DNA of 64,000 nucleotides from Flavobacterium potami (GCF_020026915.1 NZ_JAINUY010000007.1:186001-250000); one strand, 5' to 3'. Shown: positions 44,813 through 54,372, counted from the first letter of the stretch. A program made the numbers and translations. Notes: generated by a model from the sequence alone, not told the origin.

Positions 44813-45802
44813 ATGAGAGTAAGAAATTTTTTAATAGCTATTGTTTCTATCGCTGGAGGTTTTGCTTCTAATGCGCAATCTAATTTGCTTAATGCAAAAA
44901 CACCAGATCAAATTGGACTTAAAACTCCTGCTCAGTTAATATCTGATAATGATAAGCCTTTGGCATATGGTTATGTGGATGATAGAGATATTTTGATGGG
45001 TAAAACAACATGGGAAATCATTGATTTAAATGAGAAAATTAACTTCCCATTATATTTTCCTGTAGATACAGCTAACATTGGTTCTAACAGACGTTCTCTG
45101 TACGACGTTTTGACTAAAGCTATTAAAGGTGGAAAAATAACTGAAGTTTATACTGATAGTTATTTCAATACCAAAAAATCTATGAAAGACATCGAAGGAT
45201 CATTATCTCGTATTGATACAACTGATGCTGGTAGAGAGTTGATTAACCAATATCCTGATGACTACAAATCACGTGTTGTGAAGAAAAAAGTAGTTAGCGG
45301 AAAAGGTAAAAACAAAAGTGTTTCGTATGTAGAAGAGACTGTTGGGCCAACAAGAACGGTTCCTGCTGAATACATTTTGAAACAAGACTTAACTGCTGCA
45401 GATGTTACACAATATAAAGTAAAAGGATATTGGTATTTTGATAAACGTCAAAGTGAATTGAAATATCGTTTACTTGGAATTTGTCCAGTAACGCCAGACG
45501 TTTATACTATGAATAGTGATGAAAAGGATTATATTGAATTATTTTGGGTTTTCTTCCCAAATGCCAGAGAGGCGTTGCATGAGGCAAAAGCTTTCAATGA
45601 CAACAATTCAGCTCTTCCAATCTCATTTGATCAGATTTTAAATTCAAGACGCTTTAATGCTGTTGTTTACAAAGAGGAAAACCTTTATGGAGATAGAGCT
45701 ATTAGCGATTACATGAAAGACAACGCGCAAAATCAGTTGTTAGAATCTGAAAGAGTGAAAGAAAAAATTCGCAACTTCGAACAAGATATGTGGAACTACT
45801 AA
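44813..45802 (+). CDS. gldN: T9SS ring protein GldN
   Basis: GldN binds GldK in the periplasmic T9SS ring. The 329-residue protein has a signal peptide cleaved around NAQS (SIAGGFASNAQS). The mature part begins NLLNAKTPDQIGLKTPAQL and ends RVKEKIRNFEQDMWNY. It is nearly the same protein as the next gene. A strong terminator (45826-45859) follows its stop, so it closes the gldKLMN transcript. Confidence 0.97.
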   Translation: MRVRNFLIAIVSIAGGFASNAQSNLLNAKTPDQIGLKTPAQLISDNDKPLAYGYVDDRDILMGKTTWEIIDLNEKINFPLYFPVDTANIGSNRRSLYDVLTKAIKGGKITEVYTDSYFNTKKSMKDIEGSLSRIDTTDAGRELINQYPDDYKSRVVKKKVVSGKGKNKSVSYVEETVGPTRTVPAEYILKQDLTAADVTQYKVKGYWYFDKRQSELKYRLLGICPVTPDVYTMNSDEKDYIELFWVFFPNAREALHEAKAFNDNNSALPISFDQILNSRRFNAVVYKEENLYGDRAISDYMKDNAQNQLLESERVKEKIRNFEQDMWNY

Positions 45803-45825
45803 GTTGATACATAGTATTATAATTA

Positions 45826-45862
45826 AAAAACTCTTACTACCTTTGTAGTAAGAGTTTTTTTT
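45826..45862 (+). terminator. Terminator between gldN and gldO
   Basis: A perfect 15-bp stem (45826-45840 and 45845-45859, AAAAACTCTTACTAC) with loop CTTT and a long T-run. It separates gldKLMN from gldO. The same hairpin, slightly changed, follows gldO. Confidence 0.93.
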
Positions 45863-45901
45863 TGTTCTTTAAAAAAAATGCCCTTCCCCAATTTAAAGAT
45901 A

Positions 45902-45931
45902 TTGTATTGGTTAATTTATTTTTTATTTTTG
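45902..45931 (+). promoter_or_regulatory. Candidate promoter of gldO
   Basis: TTG at 45902-45904 and TATTTTTG at 45924-45931, separated by 19 bp, match the Flavobacterium -33/-7 consensus (TTG, TAnnTTTG). The box lies 56 bp before the gldO ATG and after the terminator, so gldO can be expressed on its own. Confidence 0.55.
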
Positions 45932-45987
45932 TAAGAAAAAATACACAATATATTTTTAAGGTTTACGTTTAATTTCTTGTAATATTT

Positions 45988-46983
45988 ATGATGATGAAAG
46001 TAAGAGATTTTTTAGGGGTTGTTGTAGCTGTGGTTGGAAGTTTGAATTCTTACGCACAATCTAATTTGCTTAATGCTAAAACTGCTGATCAAATAGGGGT
46101 AAAAAATGCCGCACAATTGATAGCTGATAATGATAAGCCATTAGCTTACGGTTATGTGGATGATCGGGATATTTTGATGGGAAAAACCACATGGGAAATT
46201 ATTGATTTAAATGAAAAAATAAATTTCCCGTTGTATTTTCCTGTGGATACTGCTAATATCGGGCCAGATAGACGGTCACTGTATGATGTTTTAACGAAAG
46301 CTATCAGAAATGGTAGGATAACTGAAGTATACGCTGATAGTTATTTCAATACGAAAAAATCGTTAAAAGATATTCAGGAAGCTTTATCGCGTGTAGACAC
46401 GACCGATGCCGGTAGAGAGTTGATTAATCAATACCCGGATGATTACAGGTCTCGTGTTGTGAAGAAAAAAGTAGTGAGCGGAAAAGGAAAAAACAAGAGC
46501 GTTTCTTATGTAGAAGAGACTGTTGGACCAAAAAGAACAGTTCCTGCCGAGTATATTTTGAAACAAGACTTGACTTCAGCAGACGTAAGTCAGTATAAAA
46601 TTAAAGGCTTTTGGTATTTTGATAAAAGGCAAAGTGATCTAAAGTATCGTTTACTAGGAATTTGTCCGGTTACACCCGATGTCTATACTATGAATAGCGA
46701 CGAAAAAGATTATATCGAATTGTTCTGGGTCTTCTTCCCAAATGCACGTGAAGTCCTGCATGAGGCAAAAGCGTTTAATGACAGTAATTCTGCTCTTCCA
46801 ATTTCATTTGATCAAATATTGAATTCGAGAAGATTTAATGCAGTTATTTACAAAGAAGAAAATATGTATGGAGATCGTGAGATTAAAGATTATATACGAG
46901 ATGACGCCCAAAGCCAATTGCTGGAATCTGAACGAGTGAAGGAGAAAATTCGCAATTTCGAACAGGATATGTGGAATTACTAA
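45988..46983 (+). CDS. gldO: GldN paralogue GldO
   Basis: The 331-residue tandem paralogue of gldN; most positions are identical by eye, including the long stretch from ADNDKPLAYGYVDDRDILMG to the C-terminal RVKEKIRNFEQDMWNY. In F. johnsoniae GldN and GldO are partly redundant. Differences cluster in the signal peptide and at conservative positions (K to R, I to V). Three consecutive ATGs form the start. It has its own promoter candidate and terminator. Confidence 0.95.
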   Translation: MMMKVRDFLGVVVAVVGSLNSYAQSNLLNAKTADQIGVKNAAQLIADNDKPLAYGYVDDRDILMGKTTWEIIDLNEKINFPLYFPVDTANIGPDRRSLYDVLTKAIRNGRITEVYADSYFNTKKSLKDIQEALSRVDTTDAGRELINQYPDDYRSRVVKKKVVSGKGKNKSVSYVEETVGPKRTVPAEYILKQDLTSADVSQYKIKGFWYFDKRQSDLKYRLLGICPVTPDVYTMNSDEKDYIELFWVFFPNAREVLHEAKAFNDSNSALPISFDQILNSRRFNAVIYKEENMYGDREIKDYIRDDAQSQLLESERVKEKIRNFEQDMWNY

Positions 46984-47004
46984 GTGACTAGTTTAATTAT
47001 AACC

Positions 47005-47040
47005 AAAACTCTTGTTACCTTTGTAGCAAGAGTTTTCTAT
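47005..47040 (+). terminator. Terminator after gldO
   Basis: A 14-bp stem with one wobble (47005-47018 and 47023-47036, AAAACTCTTGTTAC) and loop CTTT, homologous to the gldN terminator. Confidence 0.9.
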
Positions 47041-47059
47041 TTTATTTATATACTGCAAA

Positions 47060-48133
47060 ATGCTTGATTATTTAATCGTCGGATCTGGGCTGGCTGGGAT
47101 TTCTTTCGCTGAAGTTGCCCTTAAAAACAATAAATCTATTTTAGTTATTGATGACAAATCGCAAAATTCATCTAGAATAGCTGGAGGTTTGTATAATCCG
47201 GTCATTTTGAAACGTTTTAGCGAAGTTTGGAATGCAAAAGAACATTTGGTCCTAATGAATGAATTTTACGATCAGGTTGAAGAAAAACTACAAGAGAAAT
47301 TCAATTTTAAACTGCCTATTTTAAGAAAGTTCTTTTCGATTGAAGAACAGAATAATTGGTTTGCCGCTTCAGATAAAATAAATTTAGCGCCATTTTTGTC
47401 TACGAAGCTAATTACTAAAAAATACCAAAGCATTGATTCTCCTCATGATTATGGAGAGGTTTTGCATACAGGATATGTAAAAACCGGGCAACTATTAGAA
47501 AGCTACAAAGAATATTTAAAAGAGAATAATTTACTTCTAGAGGAATCTTTCCATAGTTCTTTTCTTGATATTCTTGATTCAGGAATTCAGTATAAAAATA
47601 TCAAAGCCCGACATATCATATTTGCAGAAGGTTTTGGAATGCTTAAAAACCCTTATTTTAATTATCTGCCTTTGGATGGAACTAAAGGAGAGTTGTTTTT
47701 GATAAAAGCACCTGATTTAAAATTAGATGTTATTGTTAACACAAGTGTTTTTATATTGCCAATAGGGGGTAATTTGTTTAAAGTTGGGGCAACCTACAAT
47801 TGGCACGACAAGACAGATCTTCCGACTGAAGAAGGAAAGAAAGAGCTTTTAGATCGTATTAAAGAGATTATTACCTGCGATTTTGAAATTGTAAAACATT
47901 TTGCAGGTGTACGCCCAACAGTTGCGGACAGAAGACCATTAATAGGAACCCATGAAGCATACCATTCTATTCATCTTCTTAACGGATTAGGAACACGTGG
48001 TGTAATGCTGGGTCCGGCCTTAGCAAAAATGCTGTATGATCATATTGAAAACGGAATTCCGATTGATAAAGAAGCAGATATAAAGCGTTTCCACAAAAGA
48101 TATTTAAAATCTCTTAATCCTGACCGGCCTTAG
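47060..48133 (+). CDS. FAD-dependent oxidoreductase (DAO family)
   Basis: The 357-residue protein has the FAD dinucleotide loop YLIVGSGLAGISFAEVAL (residues 4-21). It has DAO-type segments SRIAGGLYNPVILKRF, LPLDGTKGELF, and the late HFAGVRPTVADRRPLIG and LNGLGTRGVMLGPALA that close the FAD site. Members oxidise amino acids or similar amines; the substrate is unknown. Its last 20 bases overlap the convergent DUF983 gene. Confidence 0.88.
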   Translation: MLDYLIVGSGLAGISFAEVALKNNKSILVIDDKSQNSSRIAGGLYNPVILKRFSEVWNAKEHLVLMNEFYDQVEEKLQEKFNFKLPILRKFFSIEEQNNWFAASDKINLAPFLSTKLITKKYQSIDSPHDYGEVLHTGYVKTGQLLESYKEYLKENNLLLEESFHSSFLDILDSGIQYKNIKARHIIFAEGFGMLKNPYFNYLPLDGTKGELFLIKAPDLKLDVIVNTSVFILPIGGNLFKVGATYNWHDKTDLPTEEGKKELLDRIKEIITCDFEIVKHFAGVRPTVADRRPLIGTHEAYHSIHLLNGLGTRGVMLGPALAKMLYDHIENGIPIDKEADIKRFHKRYLKSLNPDRP

Positions 48134-48503
48134 GATCATAAGAAACAAACATATTAATATATAGATTTCTGGAAAGTCGCAGTACAAAAGGAAATAAAAC
48201 GACCAAAGTCAAAATGATTGTGATAAAGGATTGTTCTATTGTTGCATTAAAAAAAACAAATGAAACAATAAAAGCGGCAATTCCGACAGCAACATTTAAG
48301 CCATAGCTTACATACATTGCCCCATAAAAAAAAGACGGTTCAATTTGATATTTAAAACCACAATGACCGCAATGGTCATTCATTTTTAGAACTTTAGTCA
48401 AATTAAGTGGATTTTTGTCCTCATACATGCTTTCATTTTGACATTTTGGACAACTTCCTGTTAAAATACTATTTAGTTTCGATCCTTTTTTTAACATTTG
48501 CAA
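48114..48503 (-). CDS. DUF983 membrane protein with two CxxC motifs
   Basis: The 129-residue protein starts with a zinc-ribbon-like part, SCPKCQNESMYED and CGHCGFKYQIEPSFFYGAMYV (only the first 20 matter), then two membrane helices (about 55-77 and 86-104). The pattern and length are typical of DUF983, whose role is unknown. It is convergent with, and overlaps by 20 bp, the FAD oxidoreductase gene. Confidence 0.88.
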   Translation of the reverse strand: MQMLKKGSKLNSILTGSCPKCQNESMYEDKNPLNLTKVLKMNDHCGHCGFKYQIEPSFFYGAMYVSYGLNVAVGIAAFIVSFVFFNATIEQSFITIILTLVVLFPFVLRLSRNLYINMFVSYDPKAGQD

Positions 48504-48604
48504 AAAATTTAATTTACCATTTATTTTGGTAATACAAATTTACGATTTTCATTCTCGGTTTAAGGTATCAAAACATGAAACTTTAAACTTTAAACAACAA
48601 TTTA

Positions 48605-50518
48605 ATGCTTAATATACACAATCTTTCGGTTTCTTTTGGAGGAACATATTTATTTGAAGAAGTTACTTTTCGTTTAGGAGCTGGAGACCGAGTTGGTCTT
48701 GTCGGTAAAAACGGAGCAGGTAAATCTACAATGCTTAAAATGTTAGCGGGAGACTTTAAACCTGATTCTGGAGTAATCTCTCAAGAGAAAGATATCAAAA
48801 TGGGGTTTTTACGTCAGGATATTGATTTTGAAAGAGGAAGAACAGTATTAGAAGAAGCATATGAGGCCTTTACAGAAATTAAAATTGTAGAGAAAAAACT
48901 AGAAGAAATCAATCATCAATTGGTTACCAGAACCGATTATGAAAGTGAAGAATACGGACAAATCATCGAAGACTTGTCTGATTACACGCATCGTTTTGAA
49001 CTTCTTGGAGGTTATAATTATGTTGGTGATACAGAAAAAATTCTTTTAGGTTTAGGTTTCAAAAGAGAAGTTTTCAATAATCAGACCGAAACATTCTCTG
49101 GAGGATGGAGAATGCGTATTGAACTTGCAAAACTTTTATTGCAATCTAATGATGTTTTATTGCTGGATGAGCCAACCAACCACCTGGATATCGAAAGTAT
49201 CATTTGGTTAGAAAATTTCCTTCGTAATTATCCTGGAGTAGTGGTAATTGTGTCGCACGATAAAATGTTTTTGGACAACGTAACGAATAGAACAATCGAA
49301 ATTTCTTTAGGAAAAGCCTATGATTTCAATAAACCGTATTCTCAATATTTAGAGTTGCGTCATGAAATTCGTGAGAAACAATTGGCAACTCAGAAAAATC
49401 AGCAGAAAAAGATTGAGGAGACAGAAAAATTGATCGAAAAATTCCGTGCAAAAGCTTCAAAAGCTTCTATGGCGCAATCGTTGATCAAGAAATTAGATAA
49501 AGTAGAAAGAATTGAAGTAGACGAGGATGATAATTCGGTAATGAATATTTCTTTTCCAGTTTCAAAAGAACCAGGAAAAGTAGTAATCGAAGCAGAAAAT
49601 GTTACAAAAGCTTACGGAGATAAAACGATTCTGAAAGACATTAGTTTACTGGTTGAACGTGGAAGTAAAATTGCTTTTGTTGGACAAAACGGACAAGGAA
49701 AATCGACTTTTATCAAAGCATTGGTAAATGAGTTTGATTATCAGGGAAATATCAAATTAGGACATAATGTGCAATTAGGATATTTTGCACAAAATCAGGC
49801 AGAATATTTGGATGGTGAAATCACTTTGCTGCAAACTATGGAAGATGCTGCAACCGATACCAATCGTATGAAAGTTCGTGATATGTTAGGTTCTTTTCTT
49901 TTTCGTGGAGATGATGTAGAGAAAAAAGTAAAAGTACTTTCAGGAGGTGAACGTAACCGTTTGGCACTTTGTAAATTGCTGTTGCAGCCAATCAATGTAT
50001 TGTTGATGGATGAGCCTACGAACCACTTAGATATTAAATCTAAAAATGTTTTAAAAGCCGCGCTTCAAAAATTTGGAGGAACATTATTATTGGTTTCTCA
50101 CGACAGGGATTTCCTTCAGGGAATGTCGAACATCGTTTACGAATTTAAAGATCAAAAAATTAGAGAATATCTAGGTGATATCAACTTTTTCTTAGAGCAA
50201 CGTAATTTAGAAAATATGCGTGAAGTGGAGAAGAAAGATGTTGTGAAAACGGTATCTACGAAAGAGAATACTAAAACGTCATACGAAGATCAGAAAAAAG
50301 GAAAAACACTTCAGAATAGATTAAGTAAAATTGAAAGCCAAATTCAGCAATTAGAAAAAGATATTCAACACGATGATAAAATGTTGGAATCTAATTACGA
50401 TAAACATATCGAAGATGCTTCATTTTTTACGGCTTACAATAAAAAGAAAGCAGATTTAGACCAATTATTAACCGACTGGGAAATTGTTCAGGAAGAGATT
50501 GATAATTTTAATTTATAG
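48605..50518 (+). CDS. ABC-F family ribosome-associated ATPase
   Basis: The 637-residue protein has two ABC domains and no membrane segment. NBD1 has VGKNGAGKST, FSGGWRMR and DEPTNHLD; NBD2 has VGQNGQGKST, LSGGERNRL and DEPTNHLD. The interdomain linker is Lys/Gln-rich (QLATQKNQQKKIEETEKL), as in the P-site tRNA interaction motif. The C-terminal ~80 residues form a coiled coil (RLSKIESQIQQLEKDIQ), as in Uup-type ABC-F proteins. ABC-F ATPases act on the ribosome; Uup-like is the best guess over an antibiotic-resistance type. Confidence 0.93.
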   Translation: MLNIHNLSVSFGGTYLFEEVTFRLGAGDRVGLVGKNGAGKSTMLKMLAGDFKPDSGVISQEKDIKMGFLRQDIDFERGRTVLEEAYEAFTEIKIVEKKLEEINHQLVTRTDYESEEYGQIIEDLSDYTHRFELLGGYNYVGDTEKILLGLGFKREVFNNQTETFSGGWRMRIELAKLLLQSNDVLLLDEPTNHLDIESIIWLENFLRNYPGVVVIVSHDKMFLDNVTNRTIEISLGKAYDFNKPYSQYLELRHEIREKQLATQKNQQKKIEETEKLIEKFRAKASKASMAQSLIKKLDKVERIEVDEDDNSVMNISFPVSKEPGKVVIEAENVTKAYGDKTILKDISLLVERGSKIAFVGQNGQGKSTFIKALVNEFDYQGNIKLGHNVQLGYFAQNQAEYLDGEITLLQTMEDAATDTNRMKVRDMLGSFLFRGDDVEKKVKVLSGGERNRLALCKLLLQPINVLLMDEPTNHLDIKSKNVLKAALQKFGGTLLLVSHDRDFLQGMSNIVYEFKDQKIREYLGDINFFLEQRNLENMREVEKKDVVKTVSTKENTKTSYEDQKKGKTLQNRLSKIESQIQQLEKDIQHDDKMLESNYDKHIEDASFFTAYNKKKADLDQLLTDWEIVQEEIDNFNL

Positions 50519-50524
50519 TTTTTT

Positions 50525-50606
50525 TAGTTTCAGGTTTCAAGTTTCAGGTTTATGAGGGGAACTTGAAACTTGAAACTTGAAACTTGAAACCTGAAACCTG
50601 AAACTA
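50525..50606. repeat. TTTCAAG/CTTGAAA tandem-inverted repeat (terminator-like)
   Basis: The left side (50525-50551) has repeated TTTCAGG/TTTCAAG units; the right side (50560-50606) has six complementary TTGAAAC/CTGAAAC units. The two pair into a long hairpin between convergent genes (ABC-F and App1), suitable as a bidirectional terminator. The number of units probably varies between strains. Confidence 0.8.
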
Positions 50607-50611
50607 AAACT

Positions 50612-51574
50612 TCACTTAATAATTCCAATTGATCGAGAATGTTTAATTGCTTCGCTACTTTCCTTAAAATAACAAACAGAAACATTCAGGCTTTCTAAAT
50701 TCTTCAAAATTTTAGCCACTTCTTTTTTCTGCGATTTGCCAGTTTGTCTAATGTAAACTGCAATTACGGTAACGGGAAATATTTTACAGATTCGCTCGTA
50801 CAAAATAGGATCATGTTGCGAATCGTCGCCCATTAAAACATATTTTAAAGTAGGATAAAATTCTACGACATGTTTGATTTTCTCAAATTTATGATCGTGA
50901 TTTCCTCTTCCACTCATAAAGAAATCAGTAATTCCTCTTTTGATATCTTTCAATAAAAAAACAGCTTTGGGTAATTTGTTTATTTTGGTAAATTTTGCAA
51001 TAAATCGATACAAGTTCCATTCGCTGCTGGAAATGTAGAAAAATGCATTTACTTCTTCTATGCTTTCTCTTCCGGCAGAACTTAAAGCTTGATAATGGGA
51101 AACAACGTCTTTGAAAACTTTACGGTCGTTTACATTTCTAAACAATAAAATATAGATTTTTCGAAAAAAATTATTGGTGTGCGAAATCAAAAAAGTATCA
51201 TCAATATCAGATATAATACCGAGTTTCCCTTTGTGTGGTCTTATAAAAGTGCCTTTGCAGCTTACCGTTTCATTTCCGTATTTAATGCTGACCTCGTAAG
51301 GCATCCATCCAAAATGTGTTTCTTTTTCTAACGGAATACAAAAGTTGAAATAACCGTCGTCTAAGGTTTTGGTATGAATGATTTCATCATTGTAATGAAG
51401 ATAAACGTCAAAATTCTGAATGGTTTTTATTCTGAATAATTTGAGAATTGATGTGGCATTTTTTAATTTTCTTTTCTCGAAATCGTAATTGTGTTCTCTT
51501 TTTAAAACGTGTCCCATTACAATTAATTCCTGTTCATTTGCATAACCTCGATATAATTGTAGAATTGGTTTCAT
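50612..51574 (-). CDS. App1-family phosphatidate phosphatase-like protein
   Basis: The 320-residue protein has the PF09949-type catalytic domain. It carries the HAD-like motif SDIDDTFL (DxDxT at 123-127), FFYISSSEWNLYRFI, FFMSGRGNHDHKFEKI, and MGDDSQHDPILY with the metal-binding acidic pair. The family removes the phosphate of phosphatidic acid in yeast App1. The N-terminal ~110 residues form a beta-rich domain. It is divergent from a lipid-kinase gene 59 bp away. Confidence 0.88.
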   Translation of the reverse strand: MKPILQLYRGYANEQELIVMGHVLKREHNYDFEKRKLKNATSILKLFRIKTIQNFDVYLHYNDEIIHTKTLDDGYFNFCIPLEKETHFGWMPYEVSIKYGNETVSCKGTFIRPHKGKLGIISDIDDTFLISHTNNFFRKIYILLFRNVNDRKVFKDVVSHYQALSSAGRESIEEVNAFFYISSSEWNLYRFIAKFTKINKLPKAVFLLKDIKRGITDFFMSGRGNHDHKFEKIKHVVEFYPTLKYVLMGDDSQHDPILYERICKIFPVTVIAVYIRQTGKSQKKEVAKILKNLESLNVSVCYFKESSEAIKHSRSIGIIK

Positions 51575-51633
51575 TTACGTACATTTATGTATACTGTAAT
51601 TTACTCAATTTAATTGGTTTTAAAAATAAAATT

Positions 51634-52503
51634 TTGAAAAAGAATATCCTATTTGTTGTAAATCCGATATCAGGCGATCTTGATAAATCTGATTTAATTG
51701 GTGCTGTAGAAGAATTTGCAACTACCAATCATTTTGAACTGGAAGTTTATGAAACTACAGGGAAAAATGATATTAAAAATATACAAAGCCGTTTTGATGA
51801 ATTTAAACCAGAACGAATTATTGTTGCCGGAGGAGACGGAACCATCAAAATGGTTGCTGAAGCAATGGAAGAACATGATGTCATAATTGGAATTTTACCG
51901 GCTGGTTCTGCAAACGGACTTTCGGTAGATTTAAACCTTCCGTCGGGAATTGAAGAAAATCTAAAAATAGCCTTTTTAAGCCATTATATCGAAATGGATA
52001 TGATTTGTATTAACGGAAAAAAAAGTATTCATTTAAGTGATCTTGGGTTAAATGCAAATTTGGTTAAAAACTACGAACAAAGTGATGTACGTGGTTTTTG
52101 GGGTTATGCTTTACAAGCTTTTACGACTTTGAAGGAATCTGAAGAACCGTTTGTAGCTACGATTTCTGCCAACAATGAAGTCGTAGAGCATGTGGCTAGA
52201 ATGATTGTAATTGCCAATTCGCAAAAATACGGAACAGGCGTAATCATTAATCCGAATGGAGCAATGAATGATGGGAAATTTGAATTGGTGATTCTAAAAA
52301 GTCTTGATTTAATTCTAATCGGAAAAATTATCACAGGAAATATGCCAATTGATTCTGATGATATTGTAATTATTTCAACAGATAAAGCGGAAATAAAGAC
52401 AGATTATGCGGTCAATTTTCAAATTGACGGAGAATATTGTGGAGCTCAAAAATCTTTAGAAATTCATATTTTACACAAACAGATGAAAATTGCTGTTCCG
52501 TAA
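51634..52503 (+). CDS. Diacylglycerol/lipid kinase (YegS/BmrU family)
   Basis: The 289-residue kinase is read from TTG 51634 (KKNILFVVNPISGDLD). The open frame continues leftwards without an ATG until it overlaps App1 on the opposite strand, so the TTG start fits the family's N-terminus best. It has the ATP motif VAGGDGTIKMVAEAM (GGDGT near 66-70), GILPAGSANGLSVDL and the late GKFELVILKS. These enzymes phosphorylate lipid hydroxyls such as diacylglycerol. The divergent App1 gene encodes the reverse type of reaction. Confidence 0.88.
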   Translation: MKKNILFVVNPISGDLDKSDLIGAVEEFATTNHFELEVYETTGKNDIKNIQSRFDEFKPERIIVAGGDGTIKMVAEAMEEHDVIIGILPAGSANGLSVDLNLPSGIEENLKIAFLSHYIEMDMICINGKKSIHLSDLGLNANLVKNYEQSDVRGFWGYALQAFTTLKESEEPFVATISANNEVVEHVARMIVIANSQKYGTGVIINPNGAMNDGKFELVILKSLDLILIGKIITGNMPIDSDDIVIISTDKAEIKTDYAVNFQIDGEYCGAQKSLEIHILHKQMKIAVP

Positions 52504-52538
52504 TTTAATTGATATTTTATGGAAAGAAATAGTTGTTT

Positions 52539-53684
52539 TTATTTAAACGGATTTCTTTCCTGCCATTCTGTTTTGGGCTCTAAATAATTAAAAAACCTAG
52601 AAATGTTATGGTTGATCAGCGCATTGCTATGTGTGATTAAACCATACATTTTTACAGGTTTAGCACCTACAGAACTTTTGATTTCAAGAGCAGTTCTGGC
52701 AAAAACAATTTCCTTAAATCCTTTTTTGATAGAATAGGCAATCATGTCATACAACATGTTCAGATACAGCATTTTTTCGCGCTGCACACTTTCATCATAA
52801 CCTAAAAAATAGGTATCCATTACCTCTCCGTTTTTTATGAGGGTGTTGAAACCAATTAATTTTTCATCTATAAAATAACCGTACAATAAGAAATTTTCGC
52901 CCATAATTTCTTTGAAAAAACTAAAATGATTTCGAGCTAGAAAGAAAGTATTGAATGGAGCATTTTTAGCTACATGAAAATACAAATCGTAAATAACATC
53001 TTCATATTGTTTGATATCAGATAAAGACATTTGGCGTTTTACAATTCCTTCCGATTTTTTTCGGGCACGCTTGTACTGATCTCTATATTTTTTGGATAAA
53101 GCGTCAATATAATCCTGTTCTGTTTTCCAGCTATCACTAATTTTAAAAATCATGTTTGGCTGTGTTGAAAACGTATAATTGTTTTTGAACTCCGCTTGTA
53201 AAGGTTCAATTTCTTTTGCTGTAAAATCTTTAATACTTGTGATGTGAACTTTTTTTCCGCTCTCTTTTAAATCTTTTTTTAACTGAGTTATGGCTTTGTG
53301 TAATGTTTTAATTGCTTTTGATGGTTTGATATTGGAATCAAAAACAAAGGCATTTTGTCCCGTAAGCATATTGTTGCCAACAAAAAGTACATGTGAAGCA
53401 AAATTCTTTAAAGCAAAATTACGAACGGATGTTTTCAAGCATTTATCACGCTCTCTAAAAGATTCCAGTTTTTCTGCAAAGAGAAATTGTGTCAAAACAA
53501 TTCCGACCAATTTTGTTTCTTCAAAAAGTCCTATAAAATGACAAGTCATATTTACCGGAGAAGAATTTTCCAGTACTTCAAGATATTCTCTTGTCAAAAA
53601 AATGTTGTTTGTTGCAAGCGAATTCCATTCTGAAGGCAGGAGAGAGGCGCTTTTATAAATTTGGAAAGAAAAAGTTGTGTTCAA
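52539..53684 (-). CDS. GNAT-superfamily acyltransferase-like protein
   Basis: The 381-residue protein lacks a signal peptide. Two GNAT-like halves are suggested. The second (residues ~190-350) shows KKYRDQYKRARKKSEG, the acceptor region NHFSFFKEIMGENFLLYGYF and GFNTLIKNGEVMDTYFLGYD, with REKMLYLNMLYDMIAYSIKKG. This matches the BioF2-like/peptidogalycan type of GNAT (COG3146 or FemAB-like). The substrate is unknown. A terminator lies beyond the divergent side at 53756-53789. Confidence 0.7.
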   Translation of the reverse strand: MNTTFSFQIYKSASLLPSEWNSLATNNIFLTREYLEVLENSSPVNMTCHFIGLFEETKLVGIVLTQFLFAEKLESFRERDKCLKTSVRNFALKNFASHVLFVGNNMLTGQNAFVFDSNIKPSKAIKTLHKAITQLKKDLKESGKKVHITSIKDFTAKEIEPLQAEFKNNYTFSTQPNMIFKISDSWKTEQDYIDALSKKYRDQYKRARKKSEGIVKRQMSLSDIKQYEDVIYDLYFHVAKNAPFNTFFLARNHFSFFKEIMGENFLLYGYFIDEKLIGFNTLIKNGEVMDTYFLGYDESVQREKMLYLNMLYDMIAYSIKKGFKEIVFARTALEIKSSVGAKPVKMYGLITHSNALINHNISRFFNYLEPKTEWQERNPFK

Positions 53685-53755
53685 GAGAGTGGACTAATTT
53701 CTTCAAAATTAGATAATAATTATAATAACCAACTTCCTTTAAGTTATTATTAAGA

Positions 53756-53790
53756 AAAACCCGTTTGATTTTGTAACCAAACGGGTTTTG
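53756..53790 (-). terminator. Terminator after the DUF1761 gene
   Basis: A perfect 12-bp stem (53756-53767 and 53778-53789, AAAACCCGTTTG), 12 bp beyond the minus-strand stop at 53802; the T-rich flank is on the left, in the reading direction. Confidence 0.88.
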
Positions 53791-53801
53791 TAAAATATCT
53801 T

Positions 53802-54290
53802 TTATGCAAAGGCGCAGATAATTCCTCCCATTAAAGTTAAGGAAACCATCCAATATCCTGCATGAACGAAAATATATTTCCATGATTTTCTTTCAAACAG
53901 ACCATTGATTCCGATTAGAGGAAAAGCAAAAAATAATCCAGACATAAAACCATGTAATGCTCCGTGTTTAAAAGTTCTGTAAGCGGTTCCGTAATCTGCC
54001 ATGAATGCAGCAAAAGAAGGTTTTGCATTGGCTATTAATGGTGGTCCGCCAACCATTCCGACAGCTCCAGATTGGTGAATTGTAAGCGACATTAAAGTCA
54101 TTGAAATCATTAAAGAAAAAATGTAAGTAAGCCCAAAAATCTTGAGCATATTTCCGCTTCTAAGTTCTTCTTGAGTGAGGTTGTTTTCTCTCATCCAAAT
54201 TGTTCCAAACACTTTTGGATTGTACCAGATAAAACCAACAACAAGAGTTACAATAGCCGAAATCAGAAATGCGTAAAAGTTAATTTCCAT
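53802..54290 (-). CDS. DUF1761 membrane protein
   Basis: The 162-residue protein has four membrane helices. Its start, MEINFYAFLISAIVTLVVGFIWYNPKVFGTIWM (motifs VGFIWYNPKVFG and IWMRENN), is typical of DUF1761. A central H/G-rich loop (TFKHGALHGFMSGLFFAFP) separates the helix pairs. The family's role is unknown. It is followed by its own terminator. Confidence 0.9.
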   Translation of the reverse strand: MEINFYAFLISAIVTLVVGFIWYNPKVFGTIWMRENNLTQEELRSGNMLKIFGLTYIFSLMISMTLMSLTIHQSGAVGMVGGPPLIANAKPSFAAFMADYGTAYRTFKHGALHGFMSGLFFAFPLIGINGLFERKSWKYIFVHAGYWMVSLTLMGGIICAFA

Positions 54291-54372
54291 AATGCGAGGT
54301 TTTTAGATTAGTTGGTTCAAATGTAATCAAAAATTGAATATGATGATTATATTTTAAAAAGAGCGATAATTC

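Noticed and set aside
50525..50606. CRISPR-like tandem units
   Set aside because: Units are 7-8 bp without spacers and form one hairpin; no CRISPR array and no cas gene are present in the window.
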